DNA of 37,245 bases. It comes from Spirochaetia bacterium. Its GTDB lineage: Bacteria; Spirochaetota; Spirochaetia; DAHUYW01. Shown here one piece after another: positions 7,518 to 15,845 of the stretch (position 1 is its first letter; every line of letters begins with the position of its first letter). The position numbers were made by a program, and so were the translations under genes. A model generated the notes under the pieces. That model was not told the origin of the DNA. It saw only the letters and a list, made by a program, of their open reading frames with translations, and did no database searches. The stretch is from assembly GCA_030041455.1 (NCBI GenBank), contig JASHNV010000100.1:1-37245 (forward strand), given 5' to 3'.

Positions 7518-8642
7518 ATGGCGTCGCTAGGGATCGGCCTCCTCGGGTACGGCGGCATCGGGAAGGTCCACACGCTCGCCTACCGGAGCATTCCGAGCAT
7601 CTACCCGGAGCTCCCGAGCTACCATCTTCAAGCGGTCTGCACGACGAGCCCGGCCACGGCCGCCGCCGCTGCGCGCGACGGCGGCTTCGCCCGCTCCTAC
7701 ACCGCCGTCGAGGACCTCGTCGCCGATCCGGCCGTAGCGGTCGTCGACTGCGCCCTTCCGAACGCGGCGCACAAGACAGCGCTCCTCGCGGCGCTTTCGG
7801 CCGGAAAGCACGTCTACTGCGAGAAGCCGCTCGCGCTCGACGCCGGCGAGGCGCGCGAGATCGCTCGGATCGCCGCCTCGTCGCGGGGACGAGTCGGGAT
7901 GACGTTCAACTATCGCTTCATTCCCGCCGTCATGCGCGCGAAGGAGCTCTGCGAGGAGCGCGCGCTCGGGGAGATCTACGGCTTTCGCTTCGAGTATCTT
8001 CACACCGGCTATCAAGATCCCGCGCGGCCCCTATCGTGGAGAATGGACCGCGAGAGGGCGGGCGGCGGCGCGCTCGTGGACCTCGGCTCCCACGTGATCG
8101 ATCTCGCCCGCCATCTTCTCGGCGAGATCGAGGCGACGCTGGCGGTCACGAAGACCTACGTCTCCGAGCGCCCCGTGGCGAAGGGCTCGGCGCTGAGGGG
8201 CCGCGTCACGGTCGACGACGCCGCGTGGCTGCAGGCGCGCCTCGCCTCGGGGGCGCACGGCACGATCGAGGTGTCGCGCTTCGCGACCGGCGCGGCCGAC
8301 GACCTTCGCTTCCGCATCGAAGGCTCGCGCGGCGCTCTCCGCTTCGATCTCATGGACTCCAACTGGCTCTACTACTACGACGGCTCGCGCCCCCAGGGGG
8401 TCTCCGGCTGGACGCGCCTCGAGACCGTGCAATCGTACCCGGGCGCCGCGGTTCCCCCGGCCCGATCGCCGGTCGGCTGGGCTCGCAGCCACGTCGAGAG
8501 CCAATATCGCTTTCTCAAGGCGGTCCTAGCCGGGGAGAAGCCGAGCCCCGGCGTCGAGGACGGCCTCGCCGTCGAGCTCGTGATCGAGGCGGCCTACGCC
8601 TCGGCCGAGCGCGGCGGGTGGGTCCCGGTCGGGAGGGCGTGA
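7518..8642 (+). CDS. Gfo/Idh/MocA family NAD(P)-dependent sugar dehydrogenase
   Basis: 374 residues. Rossmann fold GIGLLGYGGIGKVHTLAY (residues 5-22) and the family hallmark EKP at 102-104 (GKHVYCEKPLALDAGEA). The C-terminal alpha/beta domain contains MTFNYRFIPAVMRAKEL and GGGALVDLGSHVIDLARHLLGE, where the GSHxID motif holds the catalytic His and Asp region. The family oxidises or reduces sugar hydroxyl/keto groups with NAD(P) in the cytoplasm. Standing in one operon with an epimerase-like protein and a LacI regulator, and divergent from a GMC glycoside-type dehydrogenase, it could reduce or further convert a 3-keto sugar. A GGGGAGGCG ribosome site precedes the ATG. The gene ends 6 nt before lacI. 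Confidence 0.92.
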   Translation: MASLGIGLLGYGGIGKVHTLAYRSIPSIYPELPSYHLQAVCTTSPATAAAAARDGGFARSYTAVEDLVADPAVAVVDCALPNAAHKTALLAALSAGKHVYCEKPLALDAGEAREIARIAASSRGRVGMTFNYRFIPAVMRAKELCEERALGEIYGFRFEYLHTGYQDPARPLSWRMDRERAGGGALVDLGSHVIDLARHLLGEIEATLAVTKTYVSERPVAKGSALRGRVTVDDAAWLQARLASGAHGTIEVSRFATGAADDLRFRIEGSRGALRFDLMDSNWLYYYDGSRPQGVSGWTRLETVQSYPGAAVPPARSPVGWARSHVESQYRFLKAVLAGEKPSPGVEDGLAVELVIEAAYASAERGGWVPVGRA

Positions 8643-8648
8643 CGGCCG

Positions 8649-9674
8649 ATGGCTTCGCAGCAGGACGTGGCAAAGCGGGCGCGAGTCTCGTTCATGACGG
8701 TATCGCGGGTGGTCAACAACCATCCCGGAGTGAAATCGGAGACGCGCGAGCGGGTGCTCTCGGCGATCCGGGAGCTCGCCTACTACCCGAACGCGGCGGC
8801 GCGGACGCTGAACGGGCGCGGGACCAGGAACATCGGGATGATCTTTCCTCACAAGGAGTTCGTCCTTTCGCGGCCGTTCTTCATCGAGCTCTGCGTCGAG
8901 CTCGAATCCCATCTCAGCGACACCGGCTACCACCTCTTTCTCGGCTCCGTGCGCAAGGAGACCGGGAGCCTGGACCTCACCGTGCTCTTCAAGGAGCGTA
9001 AGGTCGACGGGCTCGTCATTTTCGCCCCCGAGCGAGACGACGAGAGCGTGAAACGCCTCGCCGCCGAGGGGCTTCCGTTCATCGTGGTCCATGGACGGAG
9101 CGACGCGGTCGAATACAGCTACGTCGACATCGACAACGAGCGAGGCGTCTCCCGGATCATGCGCTATCTCTTCGACCTCGGCCATCGGCGGATCGGCTTC
9201 GTGAGCGGCAACATGGAGGAGGTCAACGCGCAGGACCGCTCCGCGTGCTATCGAAGGGAGCTCGAAGCCGTCGGGGTCGGCTTCGACGAGCGAATCGTCC
9301 ACACCGGCGACTGGTCCCTCGAAAGCGGATACGAAGGCTTTCGCGCGCTCGTCGGCCGCGCTCCGGCGCCGAGCGCGATCGTCTTCTCGAACGACCAGAT
9401 GGCGCTCGGCGCGATCAAGGCCGCCCATGACCTCGGGGTGAGCATCCCCGGCGACGTCTCGATAACCGGCTACGACGACATCAAGTACGCTTCGTTCGTC
9501 GTGCCCGCCCTGACGACGATGCGCCAGCCGCTCGACCGCGTCGGCGAGGCGGTGGCCACGCTGATTCTCGAGAGGCTGGACGGAAGATCGGAATGCCGGC
9601 GGGTCATTCTCGAGCCCGAGTTCAAGATTCGCGATTCCTGCGGCCCCGCCCGAGCGGGCGGGAGCCCGCCGTGA
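8649..9674 (+). CDS. LacI/GalR family transcriptional regulator
   Basis: 341 residues. N-terminal helix-turn-helix SQQDVAKRARVSFMTVSRVVNNHPGVKSETRERVLSAI and hinge helix YYPNAAARTLNGRGT (residues 3-60), then a periplasmic-binding-protein-like sensor domain with IGMIFPHKEF, VDGLVIFAPE, DLGHRRIGFVSG, FSNDQMALGAIKAAHDLGVSIPGDVSITGYDD and LTTMRQPLDRVGEAV, all in the standard order. It probably binds a free or phosphorylated sugar and controls the ABC importer immediately downstream. A 16-bp perfect palindrome at 10046-10061 next to the importer promoter is the best operator candidate. Last gene of the epimerase-Gfo/Idh-LacI run. Confidence 0.95.
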   Translation: MASQQDVAKRARVSFMTVSRVVNNHPGVKSETRERVLSAIRELAYYPNAAARTLNGRGTRNIGMIFPHKEFVLSRPFFIELCVELESHLSDTGYHLFLGSVRKETGSLDLTVLFKERKVDGLVIFAPERDDESVKRLAAEGLPFIVVHGRSDAVEYSYVDIDNERGVSRIMRYLFDLGHRRIGFVSGNMEEVNAQDRSACYRRELEAVGVGFDERIVHTGDWSLESGYEGFRALVGRAPAPSAIVFSNDQMALGAIKAAHDLGVSIPGDVSITGYDDIKYASFVVPALTTMRQPLDRVGEAVATLILERLDGRSECRRVILEPEFKIRDSCGPARAGGSPP

Positions 9675-10010
9675 GCCTTCGCGGGCGCCGATCCGCGCTC
9701 GCGAGGCGACGACGGGCGGGCTCGCCTGTCCGCCGTTTCCCGAGAATGTGACCGATTCCCTCGCCTGCATGGGCTTTCGTCGCATGCCGGCACGTCGGAC
9801 TCGAGGAGCCCCACGATACCCAAGGGTCCATTCCGGAACGGTCTTCGACAAGCGTCTCGCGATGGGCGGATTCACCTCGGTCGAGGCGGTCGCGCTCCCG
9901 TGCTTGCGCGCCTCTTCTCGTTCCGCCGCCTCCGTTTCACGGCCTTCCCGCCATTGTTCGCTCGCAACGGATTCGATCCTCGCGCCGTAGCGCGCGCCCG
10001 CAGATTTTTC
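9675..10010. other. Intergenic region downstream of lacI
   Basis: No credible gene on either strand. The open frames here are Arg/Ser-rich shadows. GGCGGGAGCCCGCC spans the lacI stop and GGCGG-N10-CCGCC-GTTTC follows; these are weak hairpins without a proper T-run, so I do not call a terminator. AT content rises toward the promoter at 10011. Confidence 0.5.
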
Positions 10011-10061
10011 TTGACAACGATCCCGGGCAGTGGTTAAATACGTTGATGTTTGCGCAAACAT
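10011..10061 (+). promoter_or_regulatory. Promoter P1 of the ABC importer with a LacI-type operator
   Basis: TTGACA (10011-10016), 17 bp, TTAAAT (10034-10039). Starting 6 nt after the -10 is the perfect palindrome ATGTTTGCGCAAACAT (10046-10061), flanked by CGTTG and CAACG, which extend the symmetry with one base offset. The centred CG and this position over the transcription start are typical of LacI/GalR operators. The LacI gene ends 340 bp upstream. Confidence 0.75.
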
Positions 10062-10155
10062 TCAACGTAATTTCGAGGGGAATGAGTACGTTTTCCGTTC
10101 TGGCCCGATGGGCTTTCAAGCGAAAACACTTTTAATTTCGAATAGCGGATTTTCC

Positions 10156-10184
10156 TTGACATCGAAACAGGTCGGGCTGATAAT
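10156..10184 (+). promoter_or_regulatory. Promoter P2 of the ABC importer
   Basis: TTGACA (10156-10161), 17 bp, GATAAT (10179-10184), start near 10191. It lies between the operator-bearing P1 and the binding-protein gene and has no visible operator of its own. Between P1 and P2 the small frame ATG 10082 to TAA 10133-10135 (17 codons, AGGGGA ahead of it) could be a leader peptide, but nothing else supports it. Confidence 0.65.
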
Positions 10185-10221
10185 TGAGCGTTCATGCAAG
10201 AGGGGCCCGACCACACCGAGT

Positions 10222-10243
10222 CCTTGTCGCGCATGCGACAAGG
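10222..10243 (+). promoter_or_regulatory. 5' leader hairpin of the sugar-binding protein mRNA
   Basis: CCTTGTCGC-GCAT-GCGACAAGG, a perfect 9-bp stem with a 4-nt loop, lying downstream of both promoters and 12 nt before the AGGAG ribosome site (10256-10260). It may stabilise the mRNA 5' end. An operator function is also possible because the duplex DNA is nearly palindromic. Confidence 0.5.
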
Positions 10244-10268
10244 CACAGCGCAAAAAGGAGTAGAGAGT

Positions 10269-11579
10269 ATGAAAGTATTTCGCGGAATGTTGTTCCTCGC
10301 GGCCGCTTTCGTCTTGACGGCCGGTTCGCTCTTTGCCGGGGGGACAACGGAATCGAGCGCCTCGCAGGCGAACCAGTTCCTGATCTACGACTACTGGACC
10401 GCCGGAGGCGAGAAGCAGGCGATCGACGAGCTGTTCACGATGTTCAAGCAGCAGCAGCCCGGAGTGGACATCCTCGAGAACCAGGTGGCGGGAGGCGGCG
10501 GCTCGAACATGCTCGCCGTCCTCATCGGGAAGCTTCAGTCCCATAATCCGCCCGACGCCTTCCAGGCCTCCATGGGCAGCCAGCTGAAGGACTACGCCGA
10601 CGCCGGCTACCTCGACAACGTCGACAGCATCTGGCAGTCGTCCAACTACGCCGCCCGCATCAACCCGATGTGGATCAAGGTCATGAAGTTCAACGGCCAC
10701 TACTGGACCGTTCCGCTCAATGCGCACCGGACCAACTGGCTTTGGTACAACAAGAAGATCTTCACGCAGCTCAACCTGACTCCGCCGAGCGACTTCGCCT
10801 CCCTTCTCGCCGACGCGAAGGCGATCAAGCAGGCGCTGCCGAACGTGTCGCCCCTCGCGCTCGGCACCCGGGAGAAAGTCTGGTCCATCTACATCTTCGA
10901 CATGGTCGACCTCCTGACCGGCGGGCCGGACTTCATGCAGAAGGTGGACACCGGCGTCATCGACTTCGCGACCGACTCTACGTTCAGGCAGGCGATGGAG
11001 AACTACGCGGCGCTCATTCCCTACATCTATCCCTACAGCGCCACGAAGACGTGGGACGAGGCGGCGGGCCTGCTGAAGACCGGCGACGCGGCGATGTATT
11101 GGATGGGAGACTGGGTGCTCGGCTACTTCCTGAACGCCGGAATGCAGCCGGAGGTCGATTTCAGCGCGGTCGCGCTTCCCGCGAACGTCTGGATGGGCCA
11201 CGCCGACAGCTTCCCCATGCCGCACGGAGCGCCGCATCCCGCCCTCGCGAAAGCGTGGCTCAATATGCTCACGACCGCCGACGCGCAGAAGGCCTTCAAC
11301 TTGATCAAGGGCTCGGTCACGATCGTGAACGACGTGCCCGCGAGCGTCTACCCGGATCCCTATCGCAAGCTGAGCGCGACGGATCTCCAGACCAAGCTCG
11401 CGATTCCCGACGGGTTCCACGGAGGACTCATGACCGCCGACTTCGGAGGCGACCTCATGAACATCCTCACGCAGTTCCTCACCGACAGCAACGTCGACAA
11501 CGCGATCAACCAGATTGCGGCCGCGGCGGAGCGCGATCAGCTGAAGGCGAAGAGCGCCTGGTACTGGGCCGCGCAGTAG
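10269..11579 (+). CDS. ABC transporter sugar-binding protein (family 1 extracellular solute-binding)
   Basis: 436 residues. Signal peptide MKVFRGMLFLAAAFVLTAGSLFAGG ends in an Ala-Gly-Gly context followed by a Ser/Thr-rich stretch. There is no lipobox Cys, a form I associate with spirochaete binding proteins. The mature part has the family 1 pattern: FLIYDYWTAGGEKQAIDELFTMFKQQQPGVDI, then NGHYWTVPLNAHRTNWLWYNKKIFTQLNL, and GDAAMYWMGDWVLGYF. Start ATG 10269 has AGGAG 8 nt upstream; the longer frame would put 25 residues ahead of the signal peptide. It should deliver a mono- or oligosaccharide to the two permeases downstream. Expression is likely LacI-controlled through P1, with P2 as a second start. 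An intrinsic terminator follows, which should make this protein more abundant than the permeases. The sugar cannot be named. Confidence 0.93.
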   Translation: MKVFRGMLFLAAAFVLTAGSLFAGGTTESSASQANQFLIYDYWTAGGEKQAIDELFTMFKQQQPGVDILENQVAGGGGSNMLAVLIGKLQSHNPPDAFQASMGSQLKDYADAGYLDNVDSIWQSSNYAARINPMWIKVMKFNGHYWTVPLNAHRTNWLWYNKKIFTQLNLTPPSDFASLLADAKAIKQALPNVSPLALGTREKVWSIYIFDMVDLLTGGPDFMQKVDTGVIDFATDSTFRQAMENYAALIPYIYPYSATKTWDEAAGLLKTGDAAMYWMGDWVLGYFLNAGMQPEVDFSAVALPANVWMGHADSFPMPHGAPHPALAKAWLNMLTTADAQKAFNLIKGSVTIVNDVPASVYPDPYRKLSATDLQTKLAIPDGFHGGLMTADFGGDLMNILTQFLTDSNVDNAINQIAAAAERDQLKAKSAWYWAAQ

Positions 11580-11599
11580 GCCCTTCCCGCGAAAACCCT

Positions 11600-11634
11600 G
11601 CCGGAGAGTGCCCGGGCCTCTCCGGCGTTTTTTT
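11600..11634 (+). terminator. Intrinsic terminator between binding protein and permeases
   Basis: GCCGGAGAG (11600-11608), 9-nt loop, CTCTCCGGC (11618-11626), then G and seven T (11628-11634). Partial read-through would set the excess of binding protein over membrane components. Confidence 0.85.
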
Positions 11635-11672
11635 GCTTTACAGAGCCGTACAAAAACAGAGATAATTCAACG

Positions 11673-12545
11673 ATGGTGTTCAAGAAGAGCTACGGCTTCG
11701 CGTACCTCACCCCCGTGCTCGTTCTGACGGGGATCTTGTACCTGATGATCGTGTGGAACCTCGTCGCCTCCCTCACCGTCTGGAACGGCATCCTTCCGAC
11801 CTGGAAGTGGGCGGGTTTCGCGAACTACCTCAATCTCTTCTCCCTCGAGCGGTTCTGGGACAACCTCCGCCACAACGTCATCTGGCTCGTCGTCTTCATC
11901 GTGCCGACGACCTTCCTCGGTTTCGTTCTCGCCGACTTCTTCTCCGCGATGAAGCGCACGGAGGTCGTCTTCCGCCAGATCTTTCTCTATCCGATGGCGC
12001 TTTCCTACATCGTGACCGGCACGCTGTGGGCGTGGATGTACGATCCGAGCTCCGGTCTCGTCAATTCCCTCCTCGCGGCGTTTCACGTCGACGTAGCGAG
12101 GCTCGGCTGGATCGCCGATCCGAACATCGCGATCTACTGCATGATCGTGGCCGGCTTCTGGCAGTACGTCGGGTTCGCCGTCGTGGTCTACCTCGGCGCC
12201 ATCCGGGGGCTTCCGACCGAGATGTTCGAGGCCGCGCGTCTCGACGGCGCGAGCCGCGTACGGGTCATGTTCGGGATCACCTTTCCGAACGTCGGCCACG
12301 GTACCCTGATCACGACGACGATGCTCGCGATCTTCACCGTCAAGACGTTCGACCTCGTCTACATCATGACCGGCGGCGGCCCCGGCGATCACACCGAGGT
12401 CCTCCCCTTCCTCATGTACCAGGTCGCCTATTCGCAGCGCGACTTCGGGATGGGCACCGCCATCAGCACCGTCATCCTCCTCTTCGCCGCCATCATGGTG
12501 ATCCCCTACTCGAACTGGGCGATCAAGAAGTGGGTGCGGGAGTGA
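11673..12545 (+). CDS. ABC sugar transporter permease, MalF/UgpA type
   Basis: 290 residues with about six membrane segments (YLTPVLVLTGILYLMIVWNLV near the N-terminus; VIWLVVFIVPTTFLGFVLADF; IAIYCMIVAGFWQYVGFAVVVYLG and others). The EAA loop that docks on the ATPase is at about residues 183-205 (EMFEAARLDGASRVRVMFGI then TFP). The ribosome site is weak (GAGA 10 nt upstream), in keeping with lower expression than the binding protein. The next permease GTG overlaps this gene's stop by 4 nt, indicating translational coupling. No ABC ATPase gene lies in the window; a shared MsmX/UgpC-type ATPase elsewhere is presumed. Confidence 0.95.
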   Translation: MVFKKSYGFAYLTPVLVLTGILYLMIVWNLVASLTVWNGILPTWKWAGFANYLNLFSLERFWDNLRHNVIWLVVFIVPTTFLGFVLADFFSAMKRTEVVFRQIFLYPMALSYIVTGTLWAWMYDPSSGLVNSLLAAFHVDVARLGWIADPNIAIYCMIVAGFWQYVGFAVVVYLGAIRGLPTEMFEAARLDGASRVRVMFGITFPNVGHGTLITTTMLAIFTVKTFDLVYIMTGGGPGDHTEVLPFLMYQVAYSQRDFGMGTAISTVILLFAAIMVIPYSNWAIKKWVRE

Positions 12546-13375
12546 GCCTGCGCGCCGACGAGAGGAAGGACTTCGTCCTGCCCTACATCTTCGTGGTCGT
12601 TCTCGCCGTCGCGTGGCTCCTGCCGGTTTACGCGATGCTGACCACGTCGCTGAAGACCCAGCAGGAGGTCGCGGTTCAGCACTACCTTGCCCTTCCCGCC
12701 CATCCCGAGACGGCGAATTACGGGCAGGCCTTTCAGGCGCTCAAGCAGGGACTCGTCAACAGCCTCGTGATTACCATTCCCGCGACCTTTCTGTGCGTTT
12801 TCCTCGGCTCGCTCGCCGCCTACTACCTCATCATGTTCGAGTTCCGCTACGCGACGATCGCGTTTTTCGGGATCGTCGTCGCTTCCTTCCTGCCCTATCA
12901 GGTCGTGCTCATTCCGCTCACGCAGCTCATGAACGATCTTCGGCTCCTCGACACCTACCAGGGCCTGATCTTCGCCTACCTGATCGTCAACACCCCGATG
13001 GCGACGCTCGTCATCGCGACGTTCTTCATGAAGACGCCCCACTCGTTTCTCGAGGCGGCGGCGATCGACGGCTGCCGGCCCTTCACCTTCTACCGGCTCA
13101 TCCTCGTCCCGATGTCCATCCCGGGAATCGTCTCGGCGGCGATCCTCGTGTTCGTGCAGATCTACAACGAGTTCCTTCTCGCCCTCGCGCTCACCTCCAA
13201 TCCGTCGGTTCAGCCGGTGATGCCGACCCTCGCGACCCTCAAGGGCTCCGAGGTGGCGCAGTGGCAGATCCAGATGGCGGGAGCCGTGATCGTCTCGGTC
13301 GTGCCCCTCGTGGTCTTCGTCTTCCTCTCGCGCTACTTCGTCTCGGGCCTCATGGCCGGCTACTCGAAGGAGTAG
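12542..13375 (+). CDS. ABC sugar transporter permease, MalG/UgpE type
   Basis: 277 residues from GTG 12542, which overlaps the previous stop (GTGA). The longer open frame reaching back to 11753 is a shadow of the upstream gene. The start gives MSLRADERKDFVLPYIFVVV, the usual short N-terminus and first membrane helix. LPVYAMLTTSLKT follows, then the EAA loop SFLEAAAIDGCRPFTFYRLI and further helices. A glycine-poor C-terminus ends SGLMAGYSKE, typical of the MalG branch (GLTAGAVKG in relatives). It pairs with the preceding permease. No terminator is obvious after it. Confidence 0.95.
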   Translation: MSLRADERKDFVLPYIFVVVLAVAWLLPVYAMLTTSLKTQQEVAVQHYLALPAHPETANYGQAFQALKQGLVNSLVITIPATFLCVFLGSLAAYYLIMFEFRYATIAFFGIVVASFLPYQVVLIPLTQLMNDLRLLDTYQGLIFAYLIVNTPMATLVIATFFMKTPHSFLEAAAIDGCRPFTFYRLILVPMSIPGIVSAAILVFVQIYNEFLLALALTSNPSVQPVMPTLATLKGSEVAQWQIQMAGAVIVSVVPLVVFVFLSRYFVSGLMAGYSKE

Positions 13376-13434
13376 CCGCCGCCTCCTCAAGGCCACGGGT
13401 CCGGAAAGCCGTCCAAGAGGCCGGCCGGGGCGGG

Positions 13435-13464
13435 TTGCGCGCTCGCGCCCGGGCGGGCCATACT
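13435..13464 (+). promoter_or_regulatory. Possible promoter for the aminotransferase gene
   Basis: TTGCGC (13435-13440), 18 bp, CATACT (13459-13464), with ATG 13478 only 13 nt after the -10 and no Shine-Dalgarno sequence. Modest match to consensus. Confidence 0.35.
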
Positions 13465-13477
13465 TGCGTTCTCTTTT

Positions 13478-14650
13478 ATGGAAAAGAACAGGATCCAAAC
13501 CGAGCTCGAGCGCCTCAAGGCGGCGGGAGCGCCGGTCATCGACATGATCGACACGAACTTCCACCGGAACGGGTTTCGCCTCCCCGACGAGGTGCTTCGG
13601 CCGCTCTTCGAGGAATACCTCCGCGTCCGGAGCTACGAACCGGACGCGAAGGGCGATCCGAGGGCCCGCGAGAGCATCGCCGCCTACTACGCCGCGCGAG
13701 CGGTCTCGGCCTCCCCCGAGCGGGTCATCATCACCGCGTCCGCCTCGGAGAGCTACAACCTTCTCTTCAACACGCTCGCGGAGCCCGGCGACAACATTCT
13801 CCTCCCCCGGCCCGGCTATCCGCTGTTCGAGTACCTAGCCGGCTTCAACCGGCTTGAGGCGCGCTTCTACCGGATGCCGAGCGACGAACGCTACCGGATC
13901 GATCTCGATTCCCTCGAGGACGCCGCCGACGAGCGGACCCGGGCGATCGTGCTCATATCGCCGAACAACCCGACCGGGCAGATCGCGGAGGAAGCCGAGA
14001 TCGAAGGCATGCTCCGGGTCTGCGAGCGGCGGGGCGCCGTCTTGATCTCCGACGAGGTCTTTAGCGAGTTCGTCTACGGCGAAGCTCCGTCGCTCCCCCG
14101 TCCCGGGGCGCTCGGCTCGCCGGTCCCCGTCTTCACCCTCAACGGAATCTCGAAGATGTTCGCGAGCCCCGATCTGAAGCTCGGCTGGATGTTGGCGACC
14201 GGCGAGCCGAGCCGGACCGCCGAGCTCCTCAAACGGCTCGAGATCGCGAACGACGTGTACCTAAGCTGCTCGAGCCTCTCGCAGCGCATCCTTCCGGGGC
14301 TCTTCGCATCGGCGGCCGCCTTCACTCAGGCGATGGTCCGGGAAATCGAAGGCCGTCGCGCGATGCTCATCCGCGCGCTTGAGGCGACCGGAACGCTCGG
14401 CTTCGTACCGCCCCGCGGCGGCATCCACTGCCCCGTGGAGATTCCCGGGGCCCTCGCGGGTCCGGACGACGACGAGGAGCTCGCGCTCAGGCTCCTTCGC
14501 GAGCGCCATCTCTACGTCCATCCCGGCTTCTTCTACGGCTTCGAGGAGCGTCCCGACCGACTCTTCATCGTGGTGAGCTTCCTCCTCGCGGCGGAGAAGC
14601 TCGCCGAGGCGCTCGCGCGCCTCTCAAGCTTCGCCTCAGGCGGCCGCTAG
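13478..14650 (+). CDS. Class I/II PLP-dependent aminotransferase
   Basis: 390 residues with the full fold type I signature: GDPRARESIAAYY (59-71), YPLFEYL for the aromatic stacking region, NNPTG at 163-167, SDEVFSEFVYG with Asp192, and the PLP lysine in NGISKMF (Lys226). ERLFIVVSF-like RLFIVVSFLLAAEKL near the end matches the C-terminal substrate-binding Arg region with an altered RLSF. It transfers amino groups between an amino acid and a keto acid; the substrate is open, with aspartate/aromatic or alanine-type activity all possible. It is separated by 102 bp from the transporter and convergent with an MFS gene, so no operon partner hints at its pathway. No ribosome site precedes the ATG. 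Confidence 0.9.
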   Translation: MEKNRIQTELERLKAAGAPVIDMIDTNFHRNGFRLPDEVLRPLFEEYLRVRSYEPDAKGDPRARESIAAYYAARAVSASPERVIITASASESYNLLFNTLAEPGDNILLPRPGYPLFEYLAGFNRLEARFYRMPSDERYRIDLDSLEDAADERTRAIVLISPNNPTGQIAEEAEIEGMLRVCERRGAVLISDEVFSEFVYGEAPSLPRPGALGSPVPVFTLNGISKMFASPDLKLGWMLATGEPSRTAELLKRLEIANDVYLSCSSLSQRILPGLFASAAAFTQAMVREIEGRRAMLIRALEATGTLGFVPPRGGIHCPVEIPGALAGPDDDEELALRLLRERHLYVHPGFFYGFEERPDRLFIVVSFLLAAEKLAEALARLSSFASGGR

Positions 14651-14679
14651 CGGCCCGCGACGGGAGGCCGGTCCGGTTC

Positions 14680-15843
14680 TCATTCGACGGGTACCGCCGA
14701 GGCGCGCCGGGCGGAGAGCACCACCCCCAGGACCACCAACGTCAGCACCCCGACCGTCGCCTCGATCGACGGGAGGAGACCGATCGTGACCGAGAGCACC
14801 CCGGCGCCCAAGACCGGCACGATCATGCCGGCATAGGCGCAGAGAAAGTAGGTCGTCATGACCCGGACCTTGACCCCCGCGAGGGCGATCTGTCCGGCGA
14901 GGGTGAGGCTGGCCTGGAACACGAGACCGACCCCGGCGCCCTGCGCGAGGACGGCGAGGACGACGAGAACGGGACTTGACAGCGCCTCGGCGGAGACGAC
15001 CGCCCAGCTTCCGAGACCCATCGACACCATGCCGAGCGTCAGGCGGCCGCGCAGGGTGGCCGGACGAGCCGCCTGCTGCGCGATCGCGCCCGAAAGCGTC
15101 ATGAGGAAGATGAGGATTCCCCCGGTCCCGGGAGGCAGGCCGCGGAAGGCGAGCCGCGCTTCGCTCGGCAGGAGCGAGAAGGCGATGCCGCCGAGCGCGA
15201 AGGCGGCGAACATCGAGGGGGCGGCCAGGGTCCAGAAGGGGAGGCGGCCCTCGGCCGGCACGCCGAGCCTGATCCTGAACGGACCGGCGGCCTGTCCGCC
15301 TGACTGCGGAACCTTCAGCGTCAGGAGAACGACGAGCCCGGCCGCGAGGGCGAGGAGGAGGATCTCGTAGGGCGACCGCGTCGGCCGCCACGGGAGGTAG
15401 GCAAGGAGCGCGCCGCCGACGCCCGGGCCGAGCCCGAAGCCGAAGAGGTTCAGCGTGCTCGACAGCCTCATGGCGCGGCCCAAACGTTCGGGAGACGAGA
15501 GCTGGACGAGGAGCGTATTGCTCGTCGCCATGAATGCGCCGACGGCGAGGCCTCCGAGAAGGCGGCCGACGAAGAGCGCGGTCGCGCTTCCGGCCTCGCG
15601 GAAGGTCAGCGCGGAGGCCATCGCGACGAGGAGCGCGGCGAGCGCGACCGGCTTGGGCCCGATCCGTTCCGCGATCGACCCCGAGACGAGCAGCGTCGCG
15701 AGGACTCCGAGCGCGTAGACCGCGAAGATCACGGTCACGTCGGCCGTGCTCAGGCCGAACTGCCTCTGGTAGAGGGGAAAGAGCGGGCTTGCGACGTTCG
15801 TGCCGAACGCGACGGCAAGGATGACATACAGCATTCGCTTCAT
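14680..15843 (-). CDS. MFS transporter, drug-efflux-like
   Basis: 387 residues, about 12 membrane helices. The loop 2-3 motif A region reads SGSIAERIGPKPVALAALLVA, and a second-half helix carries a GxGVGxxF-like stretch (AQGAGVGLVFQASLTLAG). The family comprises proton-coupled exporters and metabolite carriers in the inner membrane. ATG 15843 has GAGGT 7 nt ahead. It is downstream of, and on the same strand as, a GlxA-type AraC regulator, which is probably its controller. The 290 bp between them contain a degraded look-alike of this gene's 5' end. Substrate unknown. Confidence 0.88.
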   Translation of the reverse strand: MKRMLYVILAVAFGTNVASPLFPLYQRQFGLSTADVTVIFAVYALGVLATLLVSGSIAERIGPKPVALAALLVAMASALTFREAGSATALFVGRLLGGLAVGAFMATSNTLLVQLSSPERLGRAMRLSSTLNLFGFGLGPGVGGALLAYLPWRPTRSPYEILLLALAAGLVVLLTLKVPQSGGQAAGPFRIRLGVPAEGRLPFWTLAAPSMFAAFALGGIAFSLLPSEARLAFRGLPPGTGGILIFLMTLSGAIAQQAARPATLRGRLTLGMVSMGLGSWAVVSAEALSSPVLVVLAVLAQGAGVGLVFQASLTLAGQIALAGVKVRVMTTYFLCAYAGMIVPVLGAGVLSVTIGLLPSIEATVGVLTLVVLGVVLSARRASAVPVE

Positions 15844-15845
15844 GA

